From assembly GCF_023715145.1 (NCBI RefSeq), contig NZ_JAMBNP010000001.1, forward strand, positions 1 to 64,000: a stretch of DNA of 64,000 nt, read 5' to 3'. This stretch comes from Paenibacillus glycanilyticus. Lineage in GTDB: Bacteria > Bacillota > Bacilli > Paenibacillales > Paenibacillaceae. The notes under the pieces are model-generated. The model had not been told where the DNA came from and did not search any database. It worked only from the letters and a program-made list of their open reading frames with translations. A program made the translations under genes and the position numbers. Below, piece by piece: positions 23,425 to 31,961 of the stretch (the stretch's first letter is position 1; each line of letters begins with the position of its first letter).

Positions 23425-24759
23425 ATGGATCAGCAGATGGTTGATAAATTAGAAGCCTACATCGAAGGACAAGTAGGTGTAGATGGATTTAACGGAACTG
23501 TTCTTGTATCGCAATCAGGTAGATGTTTACTCAGTAAAGGATGGGGATTCGCAAATCGTGAACATCTGGCTCTGAATCATTCTGAGACAAAATTTCGAAT
23601 CGGATCAATCAGCAAGCTATTCACGGCAGCAGGGATCTTGTTGCTTCAAGAACAAGGGAAATTATCTGTCAATGATAAGCTAAACAGGTTTATTAGTGAC
23701 TATCCAAACGGTGACAAAATTACGATACATCATCTGCTTACACACACTTCAGGCATACCTAATTTCACCAACTTTATAGAATACAGATCAATTTCACGTT
23801 TGTTTTCTCCGCCTGAATCGACTCTAACTCAGTTTAAAACATTACCACTCGATTTTGATCCGGGGGATAGATTTTTTTACAGCAATTCGGGATACATTTT
23901 GCTTGCACGAATTGTAGAACTCATAAGTGAAGCAAACTTTAGCGACTTTCTTGATAACTCCATTTTTAAACCATTAGAAATGCATAATACGGGAAATGAC
24001 TGTTACGATACTGTGCTGCCTCATCGTGCCTCCGGTTATAAAGTTTGGGGGGATTATGTACATGCTGACTTTATTGATATGTCCATTATGACTGGTGCTG
24101 GCGGGCTTTATTCTACGGTTGAAGATCTATTTCTGTGGGATAAAGCTTTTTATTCAGGTGCAATTCTGTCTGAATCATCGCGAAAATCCATGATGACACC
24201 ACATGTACTCGTTAATGGTACTACCAGCTACGGATATGGGTTGAACATCTCAAATAATGTCTTATTTAAAAATTCACTCCAGACACATAAGATGATTGGG
24301 CTTAGCGGAGGAATTGATGGTTTTATGTGCGAGTATCAGAGATTTATAAATGATGATTTGATGATCGTTGTCATGAGCAATGTCCATCCCTCGCAACCGG
24401 CAGTTATCTTAAATGATTTGGCACGTATTGTACTAGGAGAGTATGTTCCTATAGTACAGAAACCTCAATTCATTTCAGTGGATTATACGTTATATCCTAT
24501 TTATTCGGGTAGATACTCAACAAGCAATAAAAAATTCAATCCAGTGATTACCGTAGAGGGTGGAAATTTATATATATCGTATGAACCATGGTATAAATAC
24601 GAACTTAAACCCATTAAACAATTGGGAAATGACAGGACGAGCCTTTTCAGAACTGTAGGAGCAGCTGGGGAACTTACGTTTTTTCATGATGAGTTTGGCA
24701 GAGTGAGCAAAGGAGAATTCAATTTGTTTGAAAAAGTAATAAATTTATTGCCCGATTGA
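23425..24759 (+). CDS. serine hydrolase, class C beta-lactamase/transpeptidase family
   Basis: A 444-residue protein without a signal peptide, so probably cytoplasmic. Class C motifs are present: S61-I-S-K64 in FRIGSISKLFTAAG, Y-S-N near 152 (FYSNSGYILLARIV), and an LSGG element near 293 in HKMIGLSGGIDGF where others have K/H-x-G. The last 100 residues form a small beta domain (YPIYSGRYSTSNKKFNPVIT). Such proteins are esterases or peptidases more often than drug-inactivating enzymes. The start is ATG; GGAAGGAG lies rather far, about 14 bases, upstream. Single-gene array unit. Confidence 0.85.
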   Translation: MDQQMVDKLEAYIEGQVGVDGFNGTVLVSQSGRCLLSKGWGFANREHLALNHSETKFRIGSISKLFTAAGILLLQEQGKLSVNDKLNRFISDYPNGDKITIHHLLTHTSGIPNFTNFIEYRSISRLFSPPESTLTQFKTLPLDFDPGDRFFYSNSGYILLARIVELISEANFSDFLDNSIFKPLEMHNTGNDCYDTVLPHRASGYKVWGDYVHADFIDMSIMTGAGGLYSTVEDLFLWDKAFYSGAILSESSRKSMMTPHVLVNGTTSYGYGLNISNNVLFKNSLQTHKMIGLSGGIDGFMCEYQRFINDDLMIVVMSNVHPSQPAVILNDLARIVLGEYVPIVQKPQFISVDYTLYPIYSGRYSTSNKKFNPVITVEGGNLYISYEPWYKYELKPIKQLGNDRTSLFRTVGAAGELTFFHDEFGRVSKGEFNLFEKVINLLPD

Positions 24760-24789
24760 GTAGTTCAGACTATTAATTTGGTTGACGGA

Positions 24790-24850
24790 TTAAGCTAACG
24801 GATAACTTTAGTTGAATAAGAAAAGGGTAGCTAATCAGCTGCAATTTGTC
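24790..24850 (+). repeat. array repeat, core 1 and weak hairpin
   Basis: Core 1 is GCTAACGGATAACTTTAG. GGTAGCTAATCAGCTGC follows as a poor hairpin. Core 2 is not found. Confidence 0.7.
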
Positions 24851-25033
24851 ATTAATCCTTGCATGATATACTAATGTAGTTTAGTTCTAATATGTCCATT
24901 TAGTTTCCCCCACACATATTCTATGGATTCCACCGCCGTTTACTGCGGGTCCTACGAAACTTAGTACTGCTTCTCACATGAACTTCCTGATACACTCGAA
25001 GAAACTGTAGGAGTAACTCGTGGGGGGATTATT

Positions 25034-25822
25034 TTGACTCAGGCAGACGTAACTCAGATGCTTGTTCGCAAACTAGTAGCCGCTTATTTTACTTCTTGGG
25101 CAATTTCCCTTTGGTTGTCCTTTCCTAACATAGTTTTTAGAGGAGCCAACTGGAACGCAGCAGATTATTTGCTTTCGGTTCAAGTGATTGCTTTGTACGC
25201 AAGTCCCGTCATCTTTATTTATGGAGTCCTAGTTTCTTCAATCCTTGAAGCAATAGCTGTGAGGTTAAAGGTAAAAGGTCTGGTTGCGGTATTAGTATCC
25301 GGTTTACTCCATGTCACTTTTGGTCATTGTTTTGGCCTTCTGATTCATTCTCCACAATTAAGCCTCATTGGGGGAGTCGCGTCGTTCCTTTTCTTCAGTT
25401 TAGATTTACTCATCGTTCGTTACATCCTAAGTCTTAGATTAAAGACAGGATTAATTTTCTTCGCCTTGCCTATTTTTTCTTTAGTGCTTATTGCGGGTAC
25501 TATCAATGCGATATCGCCTCCGTCGCCTCCGATGCCCCCATTTTCGGCAGATGATGCTTTACATTTTGCCACAGCCGGTAAAGGCACATCTATTGACGTT
25601 TTCCCTAAGGAAGAGGGAAAAGTTAAGCTGAAAATTGAAAACTATTACATTGAGAGGGAAACGAAAGTTGAGAAATCCTCTCGAAAGGATACTTATAATG
25701 TGGTATTCACCGAACGTTGGCGTAAAGGTGAAGAGAATGGTCAATATCAGATGGTTTATGAGGTCAGTAGAGGGAGCATGGAGCTCAAAAGAAGCACTCG
25801 ACCGAAACCTCCGTATTTGTGA
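25034..25822 (+). CDS. multi-pass membrane hypothetical protein
   Basis: A 262-residue protein with about four membrane helices in the first 170 residues: ISLWLSFPNIVF region, VIALYASPVIFIYGVLVS, LVAVLVSGLLHVTFGHCFGL and IFFALPIFSLVLIAGTI. A proline-rich linker (SPPSPPMPPF) and an outer or inner polar domain of about 80 residues follow. The last part has a beta pattern (DTYNVVFTERWRKGEENGQY). Family not recognised. The start is TTG after GTGGGGGG (25020-25027). It is a one-gene unit near the right end of the array. Confidence 0.65.
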   Translation: MTQADVTQMLVRKLVAAYFTSWAISLWLSFPNIVFRGANWNAADYLLSVQVIALYASPVIFIYGVLVSSILEAIAVRLKVKGLVAVLVSGLLHVTFGHCFGLLIHSPQLSLIGGVASFLFFSLDLLIVRYILSLRLKTGLIFFALPIFSLVLIAGTINAISPPSPPMPPFSADDALHFATAGKGTSIDVFPKEEGKVKLKIENYYIERETKVEKSSRKDTYNVVFTERWRKGEENGQYQMVYEVSRGSMELKRSTRPKPPYL

Positions 25823-25939
25823 TTTAACTATAGCCAGCCCAGTAATGATTGTTACTTAATCGGCTTAGAGTAGCGCTTAGCAGCTTCGCTTTCGCAACTA
25901 AGGTTCAGATGCCCTCTACAATACGTTTTGAACTTACGC

Positions 25940-26008
25940 GCGTTGAACTATCGGGAGACGATAGCACAACACTTCGGTAAGGAAAGGATATATCCCCTTA
26001 CCGAAAGA
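25940..26008 (+). repeat. array repeat, core 1 with private hairpin
   Basis: Core 1 is AACTATCGGGAGACGATAG. The hairpin TTCGGTAAGG/CCTTACCGAA differs in sequence from the common one but sits at the same place. Confidence 0.75.
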
Positions 26009-26046
26009 GAAGTGAGGATTTTACGGTATGAAAGGATGAAAGATTC

Positions 26047-26379
26047 TTGGCTATTACCAATTTAGATATAATTGATTTCATATCCATACAGTCGTCCTCG
26101 AACACAACAAGACTTACAATAGTCGATGATTTGGACTGGTCGGATGTTGAAACTCATATGAGTTTGATCCAGGGGAAAGTGTATCGTTATCTGGATTTTG
26201 TGGAGAGCGGAGAAATGGACCAACAGTATCCTAAGTATTCCAACCGTCCAATCGAAATAACGATAAGCGCTGAATATACGATTCCTGAGATCTGTATGGA
26301 TCTAATGAAAAATTTGCAAGACTATTTGTTGACAGAGTATGAAATTAAGCTAGTCTGGTTGCGTAATAATGTCGGTTGA
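26047..26379 (+). CDS. DUF6572-like small protein
   Basis: A 110-residue protein. AITNLDIIDFISIQ, then LTIVDDLDWSDVETHMSLIQ and YLDFVESGEMDQQYP, follow the layout of DUF6572 proteins (I-D-x-I-x-x-D, L-x-I-x-D-x-L-x-W, Y-L-x-F-I-x-S-G). These are small accessory proteins of unknown role, often near immunity genes. The start is TTG after GAAAGGATGAAAG. It is the last gene of the cassette-like array. The family link is from memory, reasonably firm. Confidence 0.7.
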   Translation: MAITNLDIIDFISIQSSSNTTRLTIVDDLDWSDVETHMSLIQGKVYRYLDFVESGEMDQQYPKYSNRPIEITISAEYTIPEICMDLMKNLQDYLLTEYEIKLVWLRNNVG

Positions 26380-26440
26380 TTCAGGTCCTGCAGTTAAGTA
26401 TTAGGGCCTTCATCTCTCGGGCGGTTGAGTAATTTCGGGT

Positions 26441-26466
26441 TTACACTAACGAGGAACTTTAGGGTT
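26441..26466 (+). repeat. last array repeat, core 1 only
   Basis: CACTAACGAGGAACTTTAG is a solo core. No further copy was found to the right, so this marks the end of the array. The following 250 bases up to the XRE terminator show nothing I can name. Confidence 0.6.
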
Positions 26467-26716
26467 TATCGAGCGTGCATTCTAGACAATTATCTCAGTG
26501 TTACCAACCACTAACCAAGAGCAAGGACAATTCAAGCAACGCAAGTCTTAAGGCCTTCCCCTTTTTTGTTCTCTGTTGTAAATTTTTAGTCACTAGAAAT
26601 CAAGGGCTGTGGAGAGATGAGAAGACTGAGTATCGAACCTTATTAAAACAATGAAACTGGATCTGTCTAAACTCCGTAAACATACAATTTGAAAGGGAGG
26701 GGAGTATTTGGTCGTG

Positions 26717-26760
26717 AAATAAAAGATACACCATCATTCTAAAAGCGGTGATGGTGTATC
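26717..26760 (-). terminator. rho-independent terminator of the XRE gene
   Basis: GATACACCATCA (26725-26736) pairs with TGATGGTGTATC (26749-26760). On the - strand the stem is followed by TTTTATTTC. The stem overlaps the stop codon region. Confidence 0.8.
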
Positions 26761-27106
26761 ATTGTTCTTGAAACCAACTATGAATTAAAATATTTAGCTT
26801 ACGCAGATCCTTGACTTTCATAAGCGCAAGACTTTGAAATAATTGATTCAGGATTTTATCCTTCTCTGTTTGATCGGGTCTAACGAACTTACCAAATAGA
26901 AATAAATCAAAAAACGAAACATCGAGCGCTGCTGCTATTTTTTCTAGATTAACGATCGTAACATTTTTCTCTGCTCGTTCAATTTTACCAATATATGAAA
27001 AGTGTACGCCGGCCATCTCACCTAGTTGTTCCTGAGATAACCCGCGTTGTTTTCGAAGATCTCTTATCCTCTGACCGATGATTACTAGCACATTATTATC
27101 CATCAT
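26759..27106 (-). CDS. XRE-family transcriptional regulator
   Basis: A 115-residue protein with a lambda-repressor-like helix-turn-helix at residues about 8-65 (IGQRIRDLRKQRGLSQEQLG, EMAGVHFSYIGKIERAEKNV) and a C-terminal helical tail. It is probably a repressor of nearby genes. It is transcribed away from the small gene at 27238, and the 130-base space between them would hold both promoters. It lies between the array and the tns genes, so it is probably part of the Tn7-like element. Confidence 0.88.
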   Translation of the reverse strand: MMDNNVLVIIGQRIRDLRKQRGLSQEQLGEMAGVHFSYIGKIERAEKNVTIVNLEKIAAALDVSFFDLFLFGKFVRPDQTEKDKILNQLFQSLALMKVKDLRKLNILIHSWFQEQ

Positions 27107-27237
27107 TACACCTCAAATATAGAGTACTCAAAGGCTTAATGTGGCAACATGCACATACAGGTCTCATTTTCATATTTTGAGACCTGTAGGTATTATTTTT
27201 TGTGTTTCTGATCAAAATGATTGATGAGGTGATAAAA

Positions 27238-27555
27238 ATGGATAGTCAACAGAAATATGAATTGGGTTTGGCGACTGTGTCCAACAGAGGGGTACTATTT
27301 AATGGTCTGGTCTACACTTGTTCAAATATGATCAAACAAAAGTGGTTCGAGCATGCCACAAAAGGTGAGTGGAAGGTTATCATTTTGCACGATCCTCAAA
27401 ATCCTACTGACATATTATTGTTTGAAATTCAAGCAATTGAAATTGCTACAACTGTTCAAGCTCCGTTAGTAGATGATCAAACTCTTCAATATCAAAGTGC
27501 AATTAGAGCATTGAAAGAGCAGCTTAGTCGAGCAAAAGGAGGGATAGAAACTTAA
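27238..27555 (+). CDS. free-standing TnsB/Mu transposase C-terminal barrel-like protein
   Basis: A 105-residue protein from ATG after GAGGTG (27227-27232). The pattern ATVSNRGVLFNGLVYTCSNM, then GEWKVIILHDPQNPTDILLF, matches the small beta-barrel at the C-terminus of TnsB and MuA-like transposases (x-V-x-x-x-G-I-x-F-x-G-L-x-Y, then V-x-V-x-Y-D-P-x-x). No catalytic domain precedes it. A C-terminal helix (ALKEQLSRAKGG) follows. It could bind TnsC or compete with TnsB, but that is inference. It lies just upstream of tnsABC, convergent with the next XRE gene. Confidence 0.55.
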   Translation: MDSQQKYELGLATVSNRGVLFNGLVYTCSNMIKQKWFEHATKGEWKVIILHDPQNPTDILLFEIQAIEIATTVQAPLVDDQTLQYQSAIRALKEQLSRAKGGIET

Positions 27556-27557
27556 GT

Positions 27558-27821
27558 CTATTCTTTCATATTGTTTGGCAGAATTTTATGAATAGAAACA
27601 TCAAGTACAAAACAGATTTCATAAATTGCATGTAGTGAAATATTTTGCTGACCGTTTTCTACAAATGAAATCGATGGTCTAGAAAGACTTACTCGATCAC
27701 TCAAGTCCTCCTGGGTAAATCCTTTTCTTCTCCGCGCTTCCCTAATACGCCTCCCTATTTCGGTATATAACCTTGCTTCATTTCTCCAATCAACATGGTC
27801 AAAAACCGCTTTTTTATTCAT
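27558..27821 (-). CDS. XRE-family transcriptional regulator
   Basis: An 87-residue protein with a helix-turn-helix at residues about 17-72 (IGRRIREARRRKGFTQEDLS, DRVSLSRPSISFVENGQQNI). Its stop is two bases from that of the convergent barrel-like gene. Its own promoter must lie in the AT-rich space towards tnsA, so it is placed to control both itself and the tns operon. No DNA-damage or metal-sensing domain is attached. Confidence 0.88.
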   Translation of the reverse strand: MNKKAVFDHVDWRNEARLYTEIGRRIREARRRKGFTQEDLSDRVSLSRPSISFVENGQQNISLHAIYEICFVLDVSIHKILPNNMKE

Positions 27822-28206
27822 CTCGAAGTTCTCCTCTTAGAATCTATTTATTTCTACTAGTATTCCCAACGTATTCGAATTCTAGAACTCTATCACAAGC
27901 AAAGTGGAAGTGGGGGATTGAATATTCAATTGAAAGTTCAGCTCATTCTCATATATATATTAATAATTTAATTAATATACCACCGTGACTTAATAGAATC
28001 TTATCATAGCTTATCGATAGGATTTGTAGCTTTGAATTGCAATAAAACTCTCCAGGAATCAAAAAAAATTGATTTTTTGTTAGCTCTGGCAGAGTGTAAC
28101 AAAATTCATATTACACTTAAATTAAGAAAATTTTTGTTTTTTGTATTCATTACCAACATTTTGGTTATACATATCATGGAAACGACTTGAAAGGAGGTGA
28201 GACTGA
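27822..28206. other. AT-rich region between the XRE gene and tnsA
   Basis: 385 bases with no gene. It presumably holds the divergent promoters of the XRE gene and the tns operon. ATATATATATTAATAAT and AATTTAATTAATATA stretches are seen near 27950-27980. The ribosome site AAAGGAGGTGA of tnsA is at 28190-28200. No clear TnsB-type repeat was found here by eye. Confidence 0.5.
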
Positions 28207-28863
28207 ATGGACAAGCCCATTGTGATGCCACGCAGTTCTCGTTATGGCAACAATTATTGGAATTCAAAAGGACTCAAGGTCGGCAGAAGGGAGGTGATTT
28301 TATACAGCGATTTAGAATATGATCATTGGCTAACTGTTGAGGCCAATTTTAACGTTGAAACATACTGTGAACAAGAGAAAGAGATCAGTTATGTCTTCAA
28401 CGGTAAAGTGCACACTTCAATACTGGACATGTACATTAGACATTCCGATGGAACAGAGCTATATGTTGAAGTGAAGTACGAATGCGAATTACAGCCATCC
28501 CACAAGAACTATGAGCGTACCAGAAGACAGATTGAAGCACAAAGGATATGGTGCGAACAGAAGGGATACCTGTACGAAGTACGAACAGAGAAAACGATTC
28601 GCATAAGCAGATTCTATATTGAAAATCTAACTAAAATTGTCATGTCGGTAACTAACTTACCTAAGCCAGCATCATGGGCAGAAATTCTAGATCACATATC
28701 AGAATCCAAGCAAACACTAGGGGAGATATGGAAAGAATTGATGTCGACAGTGAATGTTCAGGAACTGCAGACAACATGTCACTGGTTGTTTTACGAGGGG
28801 AGAATCGGAGCTGACATCTGCACAAAAATATGGGGAAATGAAATGGAGGTGTGGAAATTATAA
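28207..28863 (+). CDS. tnsA: TnsA-family endonuclease of a Tn7-like transposon
   Basis: A 218-residue protein. The N-terminal nuclease domain shows the PD-(D/E)xK residues D74 (HTSILDMYI) and E88-x-K90 (LYVEVKYE), with candidate Glu ligands at 37 or 45. A C-terminal helical domain (about 120-218) is where TnsA meets TnsB and TnsC. It would cut the 5' ends of the element, giving cut-and-paste transposition. The ATG follows AAAGGAGGTGAGAC. It is the first gene of the tnsA-tnsB-tnsC-tniQ operon. Confidence 0.88.
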   Translation: MDKPIVMPRSSRYGNNYWNSKGLKVGRREVILYSDLEYDHWLTVEANFNVETYCEQEKEISYVFNGKVHTSILDMYIRHSDGTELYVEVKYECELQPSHKNYERTRRQIEAQRIWCEQKGYLYEVRTEKTIRISRFYIENLTKIVMSVTNLPKPASWAEILDHISESKQTLGEIWKELMSTVNVQELQTTCHWLFYEGRIGADICTKIWGNEMEVWKL

Positions 28864-28975
28864 CAAAGATAATACGTTAAATTTTTACCGGTTTTGGATG
28901 GCAACTATAACAGACGAGTACTCCGGTCAAATAGTTTCCTATCTAATATAAGTCGCACCATAGGAGGCAAGAAAA

Positions 28976-30964
28976 CTGACTAGACTAAGGATTACCGAGC
29001 AAGAAGGGTTACTGCCAGAGCAAATTAACCCTGAGTTGTGGCCAACTGTTGATGAAACAAATCTAAATGAAAAGGATAAAGAAGTTTACCATCGTCGAAG
29101 GGACGCCATTTTAATGCTCTACCAGAAGCGAATGTCCTTCAATGAGATTAAAGATGTGACTGGTGTCGGTGAGCAAAATTTGCGGCGCATGGTGAGACGG
29201 TGCATAAGTCCTGATGAAAGCGGCGTCGTTTGGGGCTTTCGGGCGTTAATCCCAAATAAACATGTCAAGGTTTATCGACTAAATCCATTTCATGAGGAAC
29301 GAAATGAATCTCGTAAAAGCGGTGAGTTCATACAGCTTTTGGATAAACACCCAGATATCAAAGACTTGATCGATGACCTCTATTTGGGCAGAAATAGGAG
29401 AGCACTCGAGCCTATTATGAAGCCTAAACATATACATAAAAGATTCATCGATGAATGCAGGAAGAAGGGAATCCCTTTGTCGGATTATCCCTTTAATACA
29501 AGACATATGGGCAGTAAGGCACTTCAAAGATATCTGAGACGCTTAGCATATGATCACTTTGTAAGTAGTTCATCTCGTGAAGGACATGATGCGGAACAAC
29601 GTGCAAAACATACTGGTGTTGGGGAACAAAATCACCCTTCAACCTTAACCCCTTACCAAAAGGTACAGTTCGATGCACATCGTATCGACGGAATGTTTGC
29701 CGTTAAGCTAACGACCCCAGATGGAGATGAAATTACACGTCTACTTGATCGTTTCTGGATACTTTGTCTTATTGACGTTGCAACGCGAGCTGTTCTCGGT
29801 TACTCGATAAGTCTAATGAAAGAATATAACGCGAGTGATGTCATGCAATGTATTCGCAACGCTGTTTTGCCACGTCAAAAAAAGACGCTAACAATTAGTG
29901 GTTTGTCCTACGATTCTGTAGGCGGATTTCCATCAGATGTATTTCCTGATATTGAGTGGGCGATATGGGATGTGATTTGTTTTGATAATGCCAAAGCACA
30001 TCTCGCTAATTTGGTACAGGACCGATTACACTGCTTGATTGGCTGCTCGATTAATATGGGACCAGTTGATCTACCTATGCGTAGGGGGATAATTGAACGT
30101 TTCTTCAAAACGCTCGAAGAAGCTGGTTTCCACAGATTACCTAATACGACCGGTAGTTCTCCAGATGATCCTCGTCGCACTAGCCCTCAGGAGAACGCAC
30201 TAAAGTGGGAGATCACGTACGACCATTTGAAGGAGCTTATTGATGTAATGATATCAAATTACAACGGTACGCCTCATGGTGGTATTTATCACCAAACTCC
30301 ACTCGAGCTATTGGGTAAACGAATGGCAAACGGATTGTTGCCTCGACTTCTAAGTGAAGATAAACGGTCGGAGGTGCTCTTTCTGCAAACAACCATAACT
30401 AGAGTCGTTCGCGGCTCTTTACAATCTGGGAAACGACCTTATGTGCAGTATGAAGGTGTCGAGTATCGGAGTGACAAGCTCTCTAACTCAAGCCATTTGA
30501 TCAATGCTGAATTGACATTGCACGTAAATGTTGATGATCTGCGTACTCTAAAGGCATTTCTCCCAGACGGAAGCGAGTTTGGCTATTTAACAGCAGCGGG
30601 AAAATGGGCTCTTACCCCTCATACACTTCATATGAGGAAAGCCATCAACCAATTAGTTTTACGTAAATTGATTCACTACACAACCTGGGATGACCCGGTG
30701 TTTGCTTATACGAATTATTTGATCACAAAAGCTGCTGAGAAAAAACGTGGTGCAGCAAATAAAATTACGCATGTTAATGAAGTAGTAAATGACAAGCGAA
30801 AAAGAGTTAACGAGCCACAAGGACAAACAGAAGCTTTGGAGGTCGCAGAGAAAAGAAATGAAGCGTTAGACAAAGCTCGTGAGCTATCCAACCAAGAACA
30901 AGCAGAGATGGAGATAGCAAGATATGAGAATATGCTTGGTAAATTTAAAACTAAATCAATTTAA
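28976..30964 (+). CDS. tnsB: TnsB-family DDE transposase
   Basis: A 662-residue DDE transposase that cuts and joins 3' ends and binds the element's terminal repeats. A helix-turn-helix region (SFNEIKDVTGVGEQNLRRMV) comes first. The RNase H-like core has Asp in VQFDAHRIDGMF, Asp in VICFDNAKAHLA and Glu in RGIIERFFKTLEEAG. A C-terminal barrel and basic tail follow. The likely start is CTG 28976, eight bases after AGGAGG (28962-28967) and in frame. The first conventional start is TTG 29036, which has no ribosome site. It overlaps tnsC by one base. Confidence 0.92.
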   Translation: MTRLRITEQEGLLPEQINPELWPTVDETNLNEKDKEVYHRRRDAILMLYQKRMSFNEIKDVTGVGEQNLRRMVRRCISPDESGVVWGFRALIPNKHVKVYRLNPFHEERNESRKSGEFIQLLDKHPDIKDLIDDLYLGRNRRALEPIMKPKHIHKRFIDECRKKGIPLSDYPFNTRHMGSKALQRYLRRLAYDHFVSSSSREGHDAEQRAKHTGVGEQNHPSTLTPYQKVQFDAHRIDGMFAVKLTTPDGDEITRLLDRFWILCLIDVATRAVLGYSISLMKEYNASDVMQCIRNAVLPRQKKTLTISGLSYDSVGGFPSDVFPDIEWAIWDVICFDNAKAHLANLVQDRLHCLIGCSINMGPVDLPMRRGIIERFFKTLEEAGFHRLPNTTGSSPDDPRRTSPQENALKWEITYDHLKELIDVMISNYNGTPHGGIYHQTPLELLGKRMANGLLPRLLSEDKRSEVLFLQTTITRVVRGSLQSGKRPYVQYEGVEYRSDKLSNSSHLINAELTLHVNVDDLRTLKAFLPDGSEFGYLTAAGKWALTPHTLHMRKAINQLVLRKLIHYTTWDDPVFAYTNYLITKAAEKKRGAANKITHVNEVVNDKRKRVNEPQGQTEALEVAEKRNEALDKARELSNQEQAEMEIARYENMLGKFKTKSI

Positions 30965-31959
30965 TGGAGGCGAAGACTTATATGCAGAGACCTATGCTGC
31001 AAATCGGTACTCACCCAGTTGAACAAGGCCACTATTTGATCCCGACCAAGGAGGTACTCCGGCTCATGGATGCTATGAGCCGGATCGTAAACAATCGCTT
31101 ACCTGGAATGATCATTTATGGCAGACCGCGGTTGGGGAAAACATCAGCTGTCAAATTCGCCATTGCAAACTTGCCAACCCAAGTGGGAGCACCATTACCT
31201 ATATTGGTGGCTAATTGTAATGCCTATCGTGTGCCTAGTGAGGAGAAATTCTTCCTGGATATGCTTAATGACTTTAAGTTTCCGTTTCCTGCGAAGCGTA
31301 AACCTGCTGAAATGCGCCGTCAAATCGTAAATCTAATGTTAGAGAAAGCAGAGAAGTCTAAGCAACGAAGAATAATCTTAGTGATGGAAGAAGCTCATCG
31401 CTTAACTGAGCTCCAGTACAATTGGCTGATGGACATTTACAATGAGTTAGATAGAGAGAAGGTGAGTATGTCCGTAATATCAGTTGGACAGGAGGAACTT
31501 CTGGCGAGAAGGACCTTTTTCTTGGAGAATAAGAAATCACAAATTATTGGGAGGTTTATGACACATGAACATCGGTTTTATGGAATCCGATCTATGGATG
31601 ATATAAAACTGGCGCTTACGTGCTACGACTCTCCGGAGATTTCAGAATATCCCGAGAAAAGCGGATGTAGCTATACCGACTATTTCTTCCCAGATGCCTT
31701 TCAACGAGGCGAACGGCTTGCAAAGGAAGCCAAAGCCCTGTATGAGATCTTCACGGATGTTAGAAAGGAGTACGGCTTATCAACCAGTTTCGAGATTCCG
31801 ATGGAGTATTTTGCCTTTACGGTCGAGAATGCACTAAAGAAGAATGGAGTACATGGTGACCAATGTGATTGGATAAGTAAAAACCAATGGTTAGAAGCAA
31901 TTCGTTCCTCTGGATACATCGAATCAGAAGTATATATGGCCGTGGCACAAGGAGGCTGA
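30964..31959 (+). CDS. tnsC: TnsC-family AAA+ ATPase
   Basis: A 331-residue ATPase that connects target selection by TniQ/TnsD with the TnsAB transposase. Walker A is GRPRLGKTS at residues 53-61. Walker B is RRIILVMEEAHRL near 133-145. A sensor segment SMSVISVGQEELLARR follows. It is shorter than Tn7 TnsC (about 550 residues), as usual for elements outside the classic Tn7 group. The start ATG overlaps the tnsB stop (TAATG), so the two are translationally coupled. Confidence 0.9.
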   Translation: MEAKTYMQRPMLQIGTHPVEQGHYLIPTKEVLRLMDAMSRIVNNRLPGMIIYGRPRLGKTSAVKFAIANLPTQVGAPLPILVANCNAYRVPSEEKFFLDMLNDFKFPFPAKRKPAEMRRQIVNLMLEKAEKSKQRRIILVMEEAHRLTELQYNWLMDIYNELDREKVSMSVISVGQEELLARRTFFLENKKSQIIGRFMTHEHRFYGIRSMDDIKLALTCYDSPEISEYPEKSGCSYTDYFFPDAFQRGERLAKEAKALYEIFTDVRKEYGLSTSFEIPMEYFAFTVENALKKNGVHGDQCDWISKNQWLEAIRSSGYIESEVYMAVAQGG

Positions 31960-31961
31960 AA

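Noticed and set aside
945..26466. The dispersed repeats as a CRISPR array
   Set aside because: Copies are 200-1,700 bases apart with genes between them, vary in sequence and length, and there is no cas gene or uniform spacer.
28000..28200. Left-end TnsB sites upstream of tnsA
   Set aside because: TGTAGCTTTGAATTGC near 28030 matches the right-end repeat only in part (about 14 of 22), too weak to report.
28754..28951. A 65-codon frame spanning the end of tnsA
   Set aside because: It lies mostly inside tnsA in another frame, and its product is not protein-like.
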